This document shows, piece after piece, positions 1 to 5,296 of a stretch of DNA of 5,648 bases (its first letter is position 1; each line of letters starts with the position of its first letter). The translations under genes and the position numbers were made by a program. This stretch comes from Acidobacteriota bacterium (GTDB taxonomy: Bacteria > Acidobacteriota > Terriglobia > Terriglobales > Acidobacteriaceae), in NCBI GenBank assembly GCA_021781255.1, contig JAJXXG010000462.1, positions 1 to 5,648 of the forward strand, given 5' to 3'. The notes beneath the pieces are model-generated. The model ran no database searches. It was not told where the DNA came from and saw nothing but the letters and a program-made list of their open reading frames with translations.

Positions 1-110
1 ACTAGCCTCGCTCGCGGCTGGATGCCTTGCGCTGCCTTCCCCCGCGTCGCTATCTTGGTCCAGGCAGACCCGGTATCGGCACGGCCCGGAAATGCTCCCC
101 CGCTCGGTTG

Positions 111-130
111 TGTCATCCTGAGCAAAGCGG
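111..130 (+). repeat. possible dispersed repeat fragment
   Basis: The 20 bases TGTCATCCTGAGCAAAGCGG resemble the intergenic 'GTCATCCTGAGCGAAGCG' type motif that I recall as very common between genes in Acidobacteria. Only one copy lies in this window, so the repetition cannot be seen here. The call rests on recollection of the motif. Confidence 0.3.
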
Positions 131-213
131 TGTCCGCGACTCGGCGGTTGTGCTTCGTCCAGCCTGCATGAAGCAGCGGCGTCGAATCCATGCGGGCCCA
201 ATCGGGAAATGCC

Positions 214-220
214 AGGAAAG
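214..220 (+). promoter_or_regulatory. ribosome binding site that sets the kinase start
   Basis: AGGAAAG lies five bases before the ATG at 226. The in-frame upstream ATG at 190 has no purine-rich site ahead of it, so the start at 226 is preferred. It gives a protein that begins with an amphipathic MDALKRLFEQ stretch, as expected for the family. Confidence 0.65.
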
Positions 221-225
221 AATTC

Positions 226-1668
226 ATGGACGCACTGAAACGCCTCTTCGAGCAGCACTTTCATTCCCCGGCTGAGCATCTGCAGCCGCTGCAGGGCCAG
301 CTCGGCGGCTCGGGGCGCAACATCATCCGCCTCGCCGGCGCCGGCCATAGCGCCGTGGGCATCCTCTACTCCGTGCGTGAAGAGAACGCCGCTTTCCTCG
401 AGTTCTCCCGCCATTTTCGCCGCCACGGCCTCCCCGTCCCTGAAATTTACGGCGAGAACCTGAGCCAGGGCGCCTATCTTGAAGAAGATCTCGGCGATAC
501 CACTCTCTTTGAGTTCCTCAGCGCGCACCGCGACGGCGAAACCATTGCGCCCGAGGTTGTGCAGGCTTATCGCAAGGTGGTCGCCGTGCTGCCCCGCTTT
601 CAGGTCCAGGCCGGCCGCGACCTGAATTACAAGGTCTGCTATCCCCGCGCCGGCTTTGACCGCCAGTCCATCAACTGGGATCTGAATTACTTCAAGTACT
701 ATTTCCTCCGCCTCGCCGGCATTCCATTCAATGAGCAGGCTCTCGAAGACGACTTCAGCCGTTTGACCAAGCTGCTGCTTGCAGCTCCGCACGACTTCTT
801 TCTCTACCGCGACTTTCAATCGCGCAACATCATGCTGCGCGGCGGCGAGCCCTGGTTCCTCGACTACCAGGGCGGCCGCAAGGGCGCCCTGCACTATGAC
901 ATCGCCTCGCTCCTCTACGATGGCAAGGCCGATCTGCCGCCCGGACTCCGTCAGCAACTCCTCGATCACTATCTCGACGGCCTCGCCGCTCACATCGATC
1001 TCGATCGTGCCGCCTTCATGGAGCACTACTACGCCTATGTTTACGTGCGCATCCTCCAGGCACTCGGAGCCTATGGCTTCCGCGGCTTCTATGAGCGCAA
1101 GGCCCACTTCCTCCAAAGCGTCCCCTACGCGCTCAAGAACCTTCGCTGGCTCGCGGACAACGTGCGCCTGCCCGTCGCGCTTCCCGCGCTCCTCGACGCC
1201 CTGCAGGCCATGCAGACCTCTGAAAAGCTCCGGCAGCTTTCCCTGCCCGCTCCGGAACTGACCGTGCGCGTCTTCAGCTTCTCCTTTCATCATGGCCTGC
1301 CCGTCGACGAGTCCGGCAACGGCGGTGGCTTTGTCTTCGACGCGCGCAGCCTCCCCAATCCCGGCCGCGAAGAGAAGTTCCGGCCCCTGACCGGAAAAGA
1401 CGATGCCGTCATTGAGTACCTCAACCGCCAGCCCGGCGTCCATGAGTTTCTCGCCTCCGCCTGCGCGCTCGTTGACGCCTCCGTCGCCAACTACCGGCAG
1501 CGCGGCTTCTCGAATCTGATGGTCTCGTTCGGCTGCACCGGCGGCCAGCACCGCTCCGTCTATCTCGCCGAGCGCATGGCCGAGCACCTGCGCGGACTCC
1601 GCGGCGTGGATGTGCAGCTCCGCCATGCCCGTCTGGAGAAGCTCGGCCGGGAGAGCCTTCCGCAATGA
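226..1668 (+). CDS. AmgK-like sugar kinase fused to a RapZ C-terminal domain
   Basis: The protein has 480 residues with two domains. Residues about 1-335 form an aminoglycoside-phosphotransferase-fold kinase: a glycine-rich GGSGR loop at 27-31, an acidic YLEEDLGD segment at 84-91, the catalytic loop YRDFQSRN at 194-201 (Asp196 as base, Asn201) and the metal-binding LDYQGGRKG at 212-220 (Asp213). This is the AmgK type, which phosphorylates N-acetylmuramate/N-acetylglucosamine on the anomeric carbon in the cytosol. Residues about 344-478 match the C-terminal domain of RapZ: VRVFSFSFHHGLP at 347-359, FVFDARSLPNP at 369-379, RPLTGKD at 386-392 and GCTGGQHRS at 436-444. The RapZ N-terminal Walker-A domain is absent, so this is not ordinary RapZ. 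The gene overlaps the next by ATGA, so the two are translationally coupled. Kinase fold and RapZC are clear from motifs; the exact sugar substrate is inferred from the MurU-like partner. Confidence 0.85.
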   Translation: MDALKRLFEQHFHSPAEHLQPLQGQLGGSGRNIIRLAGAGHSAVGILYSVREENAAFLEFSRHFRRHGLPVPEIYGENLSQGAYLEEDLGDTTLFEFLSAHRDGETIAPEVVQAYRKVVAVLPRFQVQAGRDLNYKVCYPRAGFDRQSINWDLNYFKYYFLRLAGIPFNEQALEDDFSRLTKLLLAAPHDFFLYRDFQSRNIMLRGGEPWFLDYQGGRKGALHYDIASLLYDGKADLPPGLRQQLLDHYLDGLAAHIDLDRAAFMEHYYAYVYVRILQALGAYGFRGFYERKAHFLQSVPYALKNLRWLADNVRLPVALPALLDALQAMQTSEKLRQLSLPAPELTVRVFSFSFHHGLPVDESGNGGGFVFDARSLPNPGREEKFRPLTGKDDAVIEYLNRQPGVHEFLASACALVDASVANYRQRGFSNLMVSFGCTGGQHRSVYLAERMAEHLRGLRGVDVQLRHARLEKLGRESLPQ

Positions 1669-2405
1669 AGGCGATGGTCTTTGCCGCCGGCCTCGGCACC
1701 CGCCTGCGCCCGCTCACCGGCGACCGCCCCAAGGCGCTGGTAACCCTGGCTGGGCAAACGCTGCTTCAGATCGCCCTCGCGCGCCTGCGCGCCTTCGGCA
1801 TCGCTGAGGTCATCGTCAACGTCCATCACTTTGCCGATCGCATCGTCGATTATCTCGCCGCCAACCGCAACTTCGGCATGAGAATCGAGATCTCGCGCGA
1901 AGACACGCTGCTCGATACCGGCGGCGGTTTGAAGCAGGCCGCCTGGTTCTTCCTTGAGTCCGGCCGCGACGAGCCGTTCCTCGTTCACAATGTGGACGTG
2001 CTCAGCACCATCGATCTCGCGCACATGCTCCGCTTCCACCGGCAGCGCGCCGCCCTGGCCACCCTCGCCGTCCAGCAGCGCAAAACCTCGCGCGCCCTGC
2101 TCTTCGATGCCGAGGACCGGCTCGTTCGCCGCGCCGCGCCGGACCGCTTCGCGCCGCACGCCGCCACGCCCGCTCTCGATCCCCTCGCCTTTTCCGGGAT
2201 TCACGTGATCTCGCCGCGCATCTTCGCCCGGCTCGACGAGCAGGGCGCATTCTCCATCATCGAGGCCTACCTCCGCCTCGCCGCGGCGGGCGAACCCATC
2301 CTCGCCTTCCGCGCCGACGGTGCGCGCTGGCGCGATCTCGGCCGCCCCGAGCAGCTTGCCGAAGCCGAGCGCGAAGTCGCCGCCGGCATCTTCGCGCCGC
2401 TCTGA
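1665..2405 (+). CDS. murU: MurU-like sugar-1-phosphate nucleotidyltransferase
   Basis: The 246-residue product has the sugar nucleotidyltransferase fold. The signature AAGLGTRLRPLT lies at 7-18, with PKAL at 22-25 binding the nucleotide. A second glycine-rich segment LDTGGGLKQA is at 83-92. HNVDVL at 108-113 carries the metal-binding Asp111. FSGIHVISP at 176-184 and WRDLGRPEQL at 222-231 close the sugar-binding side. Length and motifs fit MurU, which joins MurNAc-1-phosphate and UTP to give UDP-MurNAc and lets cells rebuild peptidoglycan precursor without MurA. ATGA overlap with the upstream kinase gene supports this role strongly, because AmgK and MurU are known partners. Mannose-1-phosphate guanylyltransferase or glucose-1-phosphate thymidylyltransferase are alternatives by fold, but both are usually longer or in other contexts. 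The gene converges with the enolase-superfamily gene 10 bp downstream. Confidence 0.8.
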   Translation: MKAMVFAAGLGTRLRPLTGDRPKALVTLAGQTLLQIALARLRAFGIAEVIVNVHHFADRIVDYLAANRNFGMRIEISREDTLLDTGGGLKQAAWFFLESGRDEPFLVHNVDVLSTIDLAHMLRFHRQRAALATLAVQQRKTSRALLFDAEDRLVRRAAPDRFAPHAATPALDPLAFSGIHVISPRIFARLDEQGAFSIIEAYLRLAAAGEPILAFRADGARWRDLGRPEQLAEAEREVAAGIFAPL

Positions 2406-2431
2406 TCTGCCTCCGCTACACCGTGCAGATC
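2404..2431. repeat. inverted repeat at the convergent gene ends
   Basis: GATCTGC at 2404-2410 and GCAGATC at 2425-2431 form a perfect 7-bp stem around a 14-base loop. The stem begins inside the murU stop codon, the loop holds the stop codon of the opposing gene, and the right arm lies in its last codons. Neither strand has a T-tract after the stem, so it is not a canonical intrinsic terminator. It could act in both directions as an mRNA 3'-end stabiliser or a weak terminator. Confidence 0.4.
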
Positions 2432-3522
2432 GCGTTGTTCTCCAGCAGGTCAAAGTCGATCTCGGCCCCGAGTCCGGCGCCCTGCGGCACGTGCACGAAT
2501 CCCTCCGCATCCACTCTGATCGGGTTCTTGACCCCAAAGCTGAACGGCTCCTGCGGAATCAGTACCTCGAAGTACTCGCAGTTGCGGATGGCGCAGCTTA
2601 CATGCAGGTTGGCCAGGTCCAGCAGCGCGTTCGTCGTCGTGTGCACCTCGCAGTTCACCCCAAACGCCTCGCACAGCGCCGCCGTCTTCATCAGTCCCGT
2701 CACTCCGCCCTTCCACGAGACATCGCTGCGCACAATATCGACCGCGCGCTGCGTCAGGTACTGCGTGGTGCCGAACAATCCTCCGGGCGTCGATTCCACG
2801 CCCGCAATCGGAATCTCCAGCGCCCGGCTCAGCTCCTGGTAGCCGTAGATGTCGTAGTCCGACAGCGGCTCTTCAAGCCAGTAAAAGTCGAGCCGCTCCA
2901 GCTCCCGGCCCACCTTCAGCGCCTGTTGCTGCGTATACCCTGCCACCGGATCGCTCATCAGCACCATGTCGCTGCCCAGCTCGGCGCGCAGCGCGCGGCA
3001 GGCTTCTATGTCGCGCCCGGGATCGCCCCACGGATGAATCTTGTACGCGCGGTAGCCGGCGCGGCGATAGGCCTTCGCCTGCTCCACGAAATCCTCCGTC
3101 GTGGGCAGAATCAGCGAGCTGGCATAGGCCGGCAGTTTGCTCCGGTAGGCCCCTAGAAACCGGTAGAGCGGCAGGCCCGCCGCCTTGGCCCCGATGTCCC
3201 ACAGCGCCACGTCAATCGGCCCGTGCGCGTAGATCGGCAGAAAGCCCCACCAGCGATCCATGCGCCGTACCTCCTGCCACAGCAGCTCGCGGTCCAGCGG
3301 ATCCTTGTCGATCAGCAGCGGACGGATGATCGATGCGATCAGGTGCGCCGTGGCCTGGCCGCTGCGCCCGCCCCACGCGAATGAGTGCCCCACGATGCCG
3401 GCGTCGGTTTTGATCTCGATAAATACGATGTCGTGTGCGGCGCGTCCGCCTTTGATGCCCGCGGTCACCATCTCGCCGTGGGGATTGGCAATCACGCGGA
3501 TGCCGATTTCTGTTATGCGCAT
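2416..3522 (-). CDS. enolase-superfamily (mandelate racemase type) sugar-acid enzyme
   Basis: The 368-residue protein has the full two-domain layout: an N-terminal capping domain (about 1-120) and a TIM-barrel domain. Metal ligands are Asp191 (MSDPVAGY), Glu217 (WLEEPL) and Glu243 (AGVES). The catalytic His294 (CEVHTTTN) pairs with Asp267 (VRSDVSW), and Glu319 sits on the last strand (YFEVLIP), as in the mandelate racemase subgroup. The second-strand base motif reads Lys161-Ile-His163 rather than the Lys-x-Lys of mandelate racemase. The family removes an alpha proton from a carboxylate to an enolate held by Mg2+; most relatives in this subgroup dehydrate acid sugars, some racemise. The exact substrate cannot be read from sequence. 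It follows a cupin gene by 13 bp in one transcription unit, which fits a small carbohydrate-acid pathway. A GAGAG stretch lies just before the ATG. Confidence 0.85.
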   Translation of the reverse strand: MRITEIGIRVIANPHGEMVTAGIKGGRAAHDIVFIEIKTDAGIVGHSFAWGGRSGQATAHLIASIIRPLLIDKDPLDRELLWQEVRRMDRWWGFLPIYAHGPIDVALWDIGAKAAGLPLYRFLGAYRSKLPAYASSLILPTTEDFVEQAKAYRRAGYRAYKIHPWGDPGRDIEACRALRAELGSDMVLMSDPVAGYTQQQALKVGRELERLDFYWLEEPLSDYDIYGYQELSRALEIPIAGVESTPGGLFGTTQYLTQRAVDIVRSDVSWKGGVTGLMKTAALCEAFGVNCEVHTTTNALLDLANLHVSCAIRNCEYFEVLIPQEPFSFGVKNPIRVDAEGFVHVPQGAGLGAEIDFDLLENNAICTV

Positions 3523-3535
3523 GGCTCGCTCTCTT

Positions 3536-3964
3536 TTATTTCTCCGCGTCCACCGGGTAGCCGCGGCTCACATAGCTGTCGATAATCTTGGCGTAGACCT
3601 GCTTCCATCCCCCTGCCGATTCTTCCGCGGGAATTCCCTCGGGCCAGACGCTGATGTAAAGATAATGTAGCTCCTTGTCCGCCAGGGCGTTCTCCACCCA
3701 GTGCTCGGTGCGCGGCGGCACAAACGCCACCGCCGGAGCCTCCACCGGCTTCATCTCTGAACCGATATAAACCCGCGCCGCGCCCGACCAGATCAGGTAG
3801 ATCTGCATGAACGTTTCGTGGCTGTTGGGCGGCGTCACCCCGCCCGGACGCACCATCTGCAGCACCGCCTCGCAGGCGCCCGTCTCGTCGCGCGGCAGCA
3901 GCATCACAAACTCGTTGCCCGCGCATCGGAACGGCTCCCCTTCGTTGAATCGTCGGATATACAT
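3536..3964 (-). CDS. small single-domain cupin protein
   Basis: The 142-residue product folds as one cupin barrel: motif 1 runs from GGVTPPNSHETFMQIY to SG (41-61), motif 2 is PPRTEHWVEN (83-92). The metal site is reduced. His49 and His88 are present, but the second His of the usual HxH is Thr51 and the usual Glu is Gln54. The protein may therefore bind metal differently or act as a sugar-binding or isomerase-like cupin rather than a dioxygenase. The tail (about 115-142) is polar with KQVYAKIIDSYVSRGYP and may cover the barrel mouth. It precedes the enolase-superfamily gene by 13 bp on the same strand, so the two probably serve the same pathway. A clear GGAG (3971-3974) lies six bases before the ATG, and a terminator hairpin ends directly before that site. 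The function is unassigned. Confidence 0.75.
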   Translation of the reverse strand: MYIRRFNEGEPFRCAGNEFVMLLPRDETGACEAVLQMVRPGGVTPPNSHETFMQIYLIWSGAARVYIGSEMKPVEAPAVAFVPPRTEHWVENALADKELHYLYISVWPEGIPAEESAGGWKQVYAKIIDSYVSRGYPVDAEK

Positions 3965-3970
3965 GCTTGG

Positions 3971-3974
3971 CTCC
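3971..3974 (-). promoter_or_regulatory. ribosome binding site of the cupin gene
   Basis: On the minus strand GGAG stands six bases before the ATG at 3964. It matters because the U-tract of the terminator at 3978-4015 ends only three bases before it, leaving no space for a promoter between terminator and gene. Confidence 0.6.
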
Positions 3975-3977
3975 AGT

Positions 3978-4015
3978 AAAAAATCTGCGTAGCCCCGGCT
4001 CCCCGTCCGCTACGC
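3978..4015 (-). terminator. intrinsic terminator upstream of the cupin gene
   Basis: Read on the minus strand, GCGTAGC (4015-4009) pairs perfectly with GCTACGC (3993-3987) around a 15-base GC-rich loop. After AGA the strand runs into six T (3983-3978). Stem plus T-tract is a typical Rho-independent terminator. It lies about 50 bp after the stop codon of the XRE regulator and would end its transcript. Because it also sits in the leader of the cupin gene, it may be a conditional attenuator instead. Confidence 0.65.
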
Positions 4016-4022
4016 CAGTAGC
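4009..4022 (-). promoter_or_regulatory. possible antiterminator hairpin
   Basis: On the minus strand GCTAC (4022-4018) can pair with GTAGC (4013-4009) across a TGGC tetraloop. The GTAGC arm is the 5' arm of the terminator at 3978-4015, so the two hairpins exclude each other. The 5-bp stem is weaker than the 7-bp terminator stem, so by itself the terminator should win; a bound factor or ribosome would be needed to shift the balance. No known riboswitch core is recognised in this 100-bp gap. Confidence 0.3.
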
Positions 4023-4064
4023 CTATCAGGTGCGGTCGCTCCGTAGAACCTCGTCGCCGCCGTC

Positions 4065-4769
4065 TCACGTCTCGTTCAGAATCAGCGCCACTCTTCCTGC
4101 CAGCCACTCGCCGGGCTGCTCTTCAGGATCCAATGCAATCAGCTCGATCGGGAACGCGATGTTGTGCGGACGCAGGATCAGCCGGCTCGCCTGAAATTCC
4201 GCGTAGCGGAGCGCCAGGTGCGACCCGTGACGGACCGCGTAGAGATTGGGCCGATTGGGCCGATACGGCGCCAGCGCGTTGTAGTGCCGGTCCAGCAGAA
4301 CAATCGCCTCTGGAAGCACCAGCGGCTCCATCGGCAGCGCCTCGCCCGCGGAGATGCGGATGGCCACAAATCGCTGCCACGCCCGCCGCACGTTGCTCGC
4401 CCGCGCGCGCACCGCTTCCAGCGTCCCGGCCGGAAGATGCAGCATCAGTTGCACCGCTCCCGGCCGGATCACCGGTTCAAACAGTGCCGTCGCATGCGAA
4501 ACCAGCGGCACCGCTCCCGAGCTGTCTCCTTCCGGCCAGTACCGGGCCTGGGGCAATATCGGCAGCAGGTCGGCCACCGTCAGGTGCTGCGCGCTCAGGA
4601 TCCGGTCCATCGCCTCCAGTGAAAGCTGCCGCCGTCCGTGAAGAAAGTTCGACAGATGCGCCTGACCGAATCCCGTCTGCCGCGCCAGCAGCGACACGCT
4701 GGCTGTTCCCCGCTGAACTCTGCGCAGCAGTTCCAGACGGAGGCGCTCGTGCATCTGAGTGAAATTCAT
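4065..4769 (-). CDS. XRE-type regulator with S24-like C-terminal domain
   Basis: From the ATG at 4769 the protein has 234 residues. An N-terminal helix-turn-helix spans about 10-70: the segment from SVSLLARQTGFGQAHL to SNFLHGRRQLS (25-50) reads as a lambda-repressor-type helix-turn-helix, followed by SLEAMDRILSAQHLTVADLLP. The C-terminal part (about 85-234) is rich in beta-strand segments, and NLYAVRHGSHLALRYAEF and RLILRPHN resemble LexA/S24 repressor folds. The Ser/Lys pair for self-cleavage is not evident: the position where LexA-type proteins carry Lys reads LALRY. It is therefore more likely a sensor or dimerisation domain than a protease. Alternative starts are TTG at 4793 and ATG at 4754; none has a good Shine-Dalgarno site, and 4769 is chosen because it keeps the whole first helix. 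An in-frame 9-bp tandem duplication (4244-4261) encodes RPNRPN. Its target is unknown; the cupin and enolase genes downstream are candidates. Confidence 0.7.
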   Translation of the reverse strand: MNFTQMHERLRLELLRRVQRGTASVSLLARQTGFGQAHLSNFLHGRRQLSLEAMDRILSAQHLTVADLLPILPQARYWPEGDSSGAVPLVSHATALFEPVIRPGAVQLMLHLPAGTLEAVRARASNVRRAWQRFVAIRISAGEALPMEPLVLPEAIVLLDRHYNALAPYRPNRPNLYAVRHGSHLALRYAEFQASRLILRPHNIAFPIELIALDPEEQPGEWLAGRVALILNET

Positions 4770-4773
4770 CTGT

Positions 4774-4784
4774 GCAAAATTTGC
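4774..4784. promoter_or_regulatory. palindrome next to the regulator start, possible operator
   Basis: GCAAAATTTGC is a perfect 11-bp inverted repeat (GCAAA, one base, TTTGC) five bases upstream of the regulator ATG. A second, shorter inverted repeat, AAGC-TTAATT-GCTT, is at 4802-4815. Such sites beside a helix-turn-helix gene often serve autoregulation. This is inference from position and symmetry only. Confidence 0.3.
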
Positions 4785-4908
4785 GGTCAGCAATCACTGT
4801 GAAGCTTAATTGCTTGCGCCTGGAAAACTTATCCGTGGATGAATGCCTTTATTTTCCGTATCCCTCCGCCCTTTTGAAAGCCGCCGGTGTGAAAAAACGG
4901 CCGGAGAG
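4785..4908. other. divergent intergenic region
   Basis: This stretch separates the minus-strand regulator from the plus-strand promoter at 4909. It is more AT-rich than the flanking genes. No strong minus-strand promoter pair is seen, although AT-rich stretches such as TTAAGC and GATAAG could hold a weak -10 for the regulator. A plus-strand frame from an ATG at 4843 (65 codons) covers the promoter and has no ribosome-binding site or motif, so it is not called. Confidence 0.45.
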
Positions 4909-4937
4909 TTGACGCTAAAGAAGCAGAACCCTACATT
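4909..4937 (+). promoter_or_regulatory. sigma-70-type promoter
   Basis: TTGACG (4909-4914; five of six consensus bases) is separated by exactly 17 bp from TACATT (4932-4937; four of six). Transcription would start near 4944. It is the best housekeeping-type promoter in the window and faces the small genes at 5304 and 5510, with a leader of about 360 bases. Confidence 0.55.
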
Positions 4938-4975
4938 GGGTTTACTTAATCACGCATTGGTTTGTGGGAATTTTT

Positions 4976-4993
4976 CGGAAGATCGTTCTTCCG
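4976..4993 (+). repeat. 7-bp inverted repeat in the leader
   Basis: CGGAAGA (4976-4982) and TCTTCCG (4987-4993) form a perfect stem around TCGT. It would begin about 33 bases into the transcript from the promoter at 4909. Five T precede it and no T-tract follows on either strand, so it is not an intrinsic terminator. It may be a 5' stem-loop that stabilises the RNA, or an operator. Confidence 0.45.
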
Positions 4994-5036
4994 CCGCGTC
5001 TCTGCGGAGGCGCTTCGGTGCCTCTCGCAACGGCGG

Positions 5037-5141
5037 ATGAACATTTGCCGGTTCAGCTTGTCCTGCGCCGGTATTCCTGCTCCCAGCCCGTGGCCGCGCA
5101 CTGGCGGCCCCGGCAGGCAAACCAGTCGGGAGATTCCATGA
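5037..5141 (+). CDS. doubtful 34-codon leader ORF
   Basis: ATG at 5037 opens 34 codons ending in TGA at 5139-5141. A GGCGG-like purine stretch precedes the ATG closely. The stop overlaps an ATG at 5138 by ATGA, and that ATG has GGGAG five bases upstream; its frame runs on to 5491, out of frame inside the zinc-ribbon-like gene, so it is unlikely to be a real full-length gene. The short peptide (MNICRFSLSCAGIP at its start) has no recognised motif. It may be a leader peptide or chance. Confidence 0.15.
   Translation: MNICRFSLSCAGIPAPSPWPRTGGPGRQTSREIP
5088..5113 (+). repeat. strong GC-rich hairpin in the leader
   Basis: GGCCGC (5092-5097) pairs with GCGGCC (5104-5109) around GCACTG. After one mismatch, CCG (5088-5090) pairs with CGG (5111-5113). 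This gives nine GC-only pairs, the most stable simple stem seen in the leader. No T-tract follows. Confidence 0.45.
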
Positions 5142-5291
5142 TCTGCGCACAAACGGTCATGACAGACAACAAGGGAGCACAGGTGGCAATCCCCTATCAG
5201 GACAGGAGAAATCTGAATTGCCTCGCCTGCTTCTCATCACCCCGCGGAGTAACCTGCAACACCAGCCTCCTGCGGGAGACGAAACAAAAAC

Positions 5292-5296
5292 GGAGA
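5292..5296 (+). promoter_or_regulatory. ribosome binding site of the small Cys-pair gene
   Basis: GGAGA lies seven bases before the ATG at 5304, a near-ideal spacing that supports this short gene being translated. Confidence 0.6.

Larger units (their letters stand above)
1..225. other. upstream non-coding region
   Basis: No convincing gene is seen here. The first forward frame is open from base 1 to a TGA at 169-171 (56 codons), but the peptide has no recognisable motif and runs through what looks like a dispersed repeat, so I do not call it the tail of an upstream gene. The reverse strand has only very short frames. No good sigma-70 promoter pair stands out before the kinase gene, so its transcription may start further upstream or from a promoter I cannot recognise. 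Confidence 0.5.

Noticed and set aside
27..275. 82-codon plus-strand frame before the kinase
   Set aside because: It overlaps the kinase start out of frame, has no ribosome-binding site and no recognisable motif.
1560..2537. 325-codon minus-strand frame opposite the RapZ domain and murU
   Set aside because: It lies antisense to two genes with clear family motifs; its length results from GC-rich codon bias and its peptide is low-complexity Arg/Gly/Glu-rich without motifs.
2320..3156. 278-codon plus-strand frame opposite the enolase-superfamily gene
   Set aside because: It is antisense to a gene with all catalytic residues intact and has no recognisable domain.
4020..4047. Weak minus-strand promoter candidate TTCTAC with TAGGCT before the cupin gene
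   Set aside because: Both boxes match the consensus poorly; if real, it would start transcription inside the terminator stem and weaken the attenuator idea, so it deserves mapping but not a call.
4133..4762. 209-codon plus-strand frame opposite the regulator gene
   Set aside because: Ala/Pro/Arg/Ser-rich composition typical of antisense frames in GC-rich DNA, with no motif.
4828..4842. TTATCCGTG resembling a DnaA box
   Set aside because: It differs from TTATCCACA at three of nine positions, is single, and there is no dnaA, dnaN or AT-rich repeat cluster nearby.
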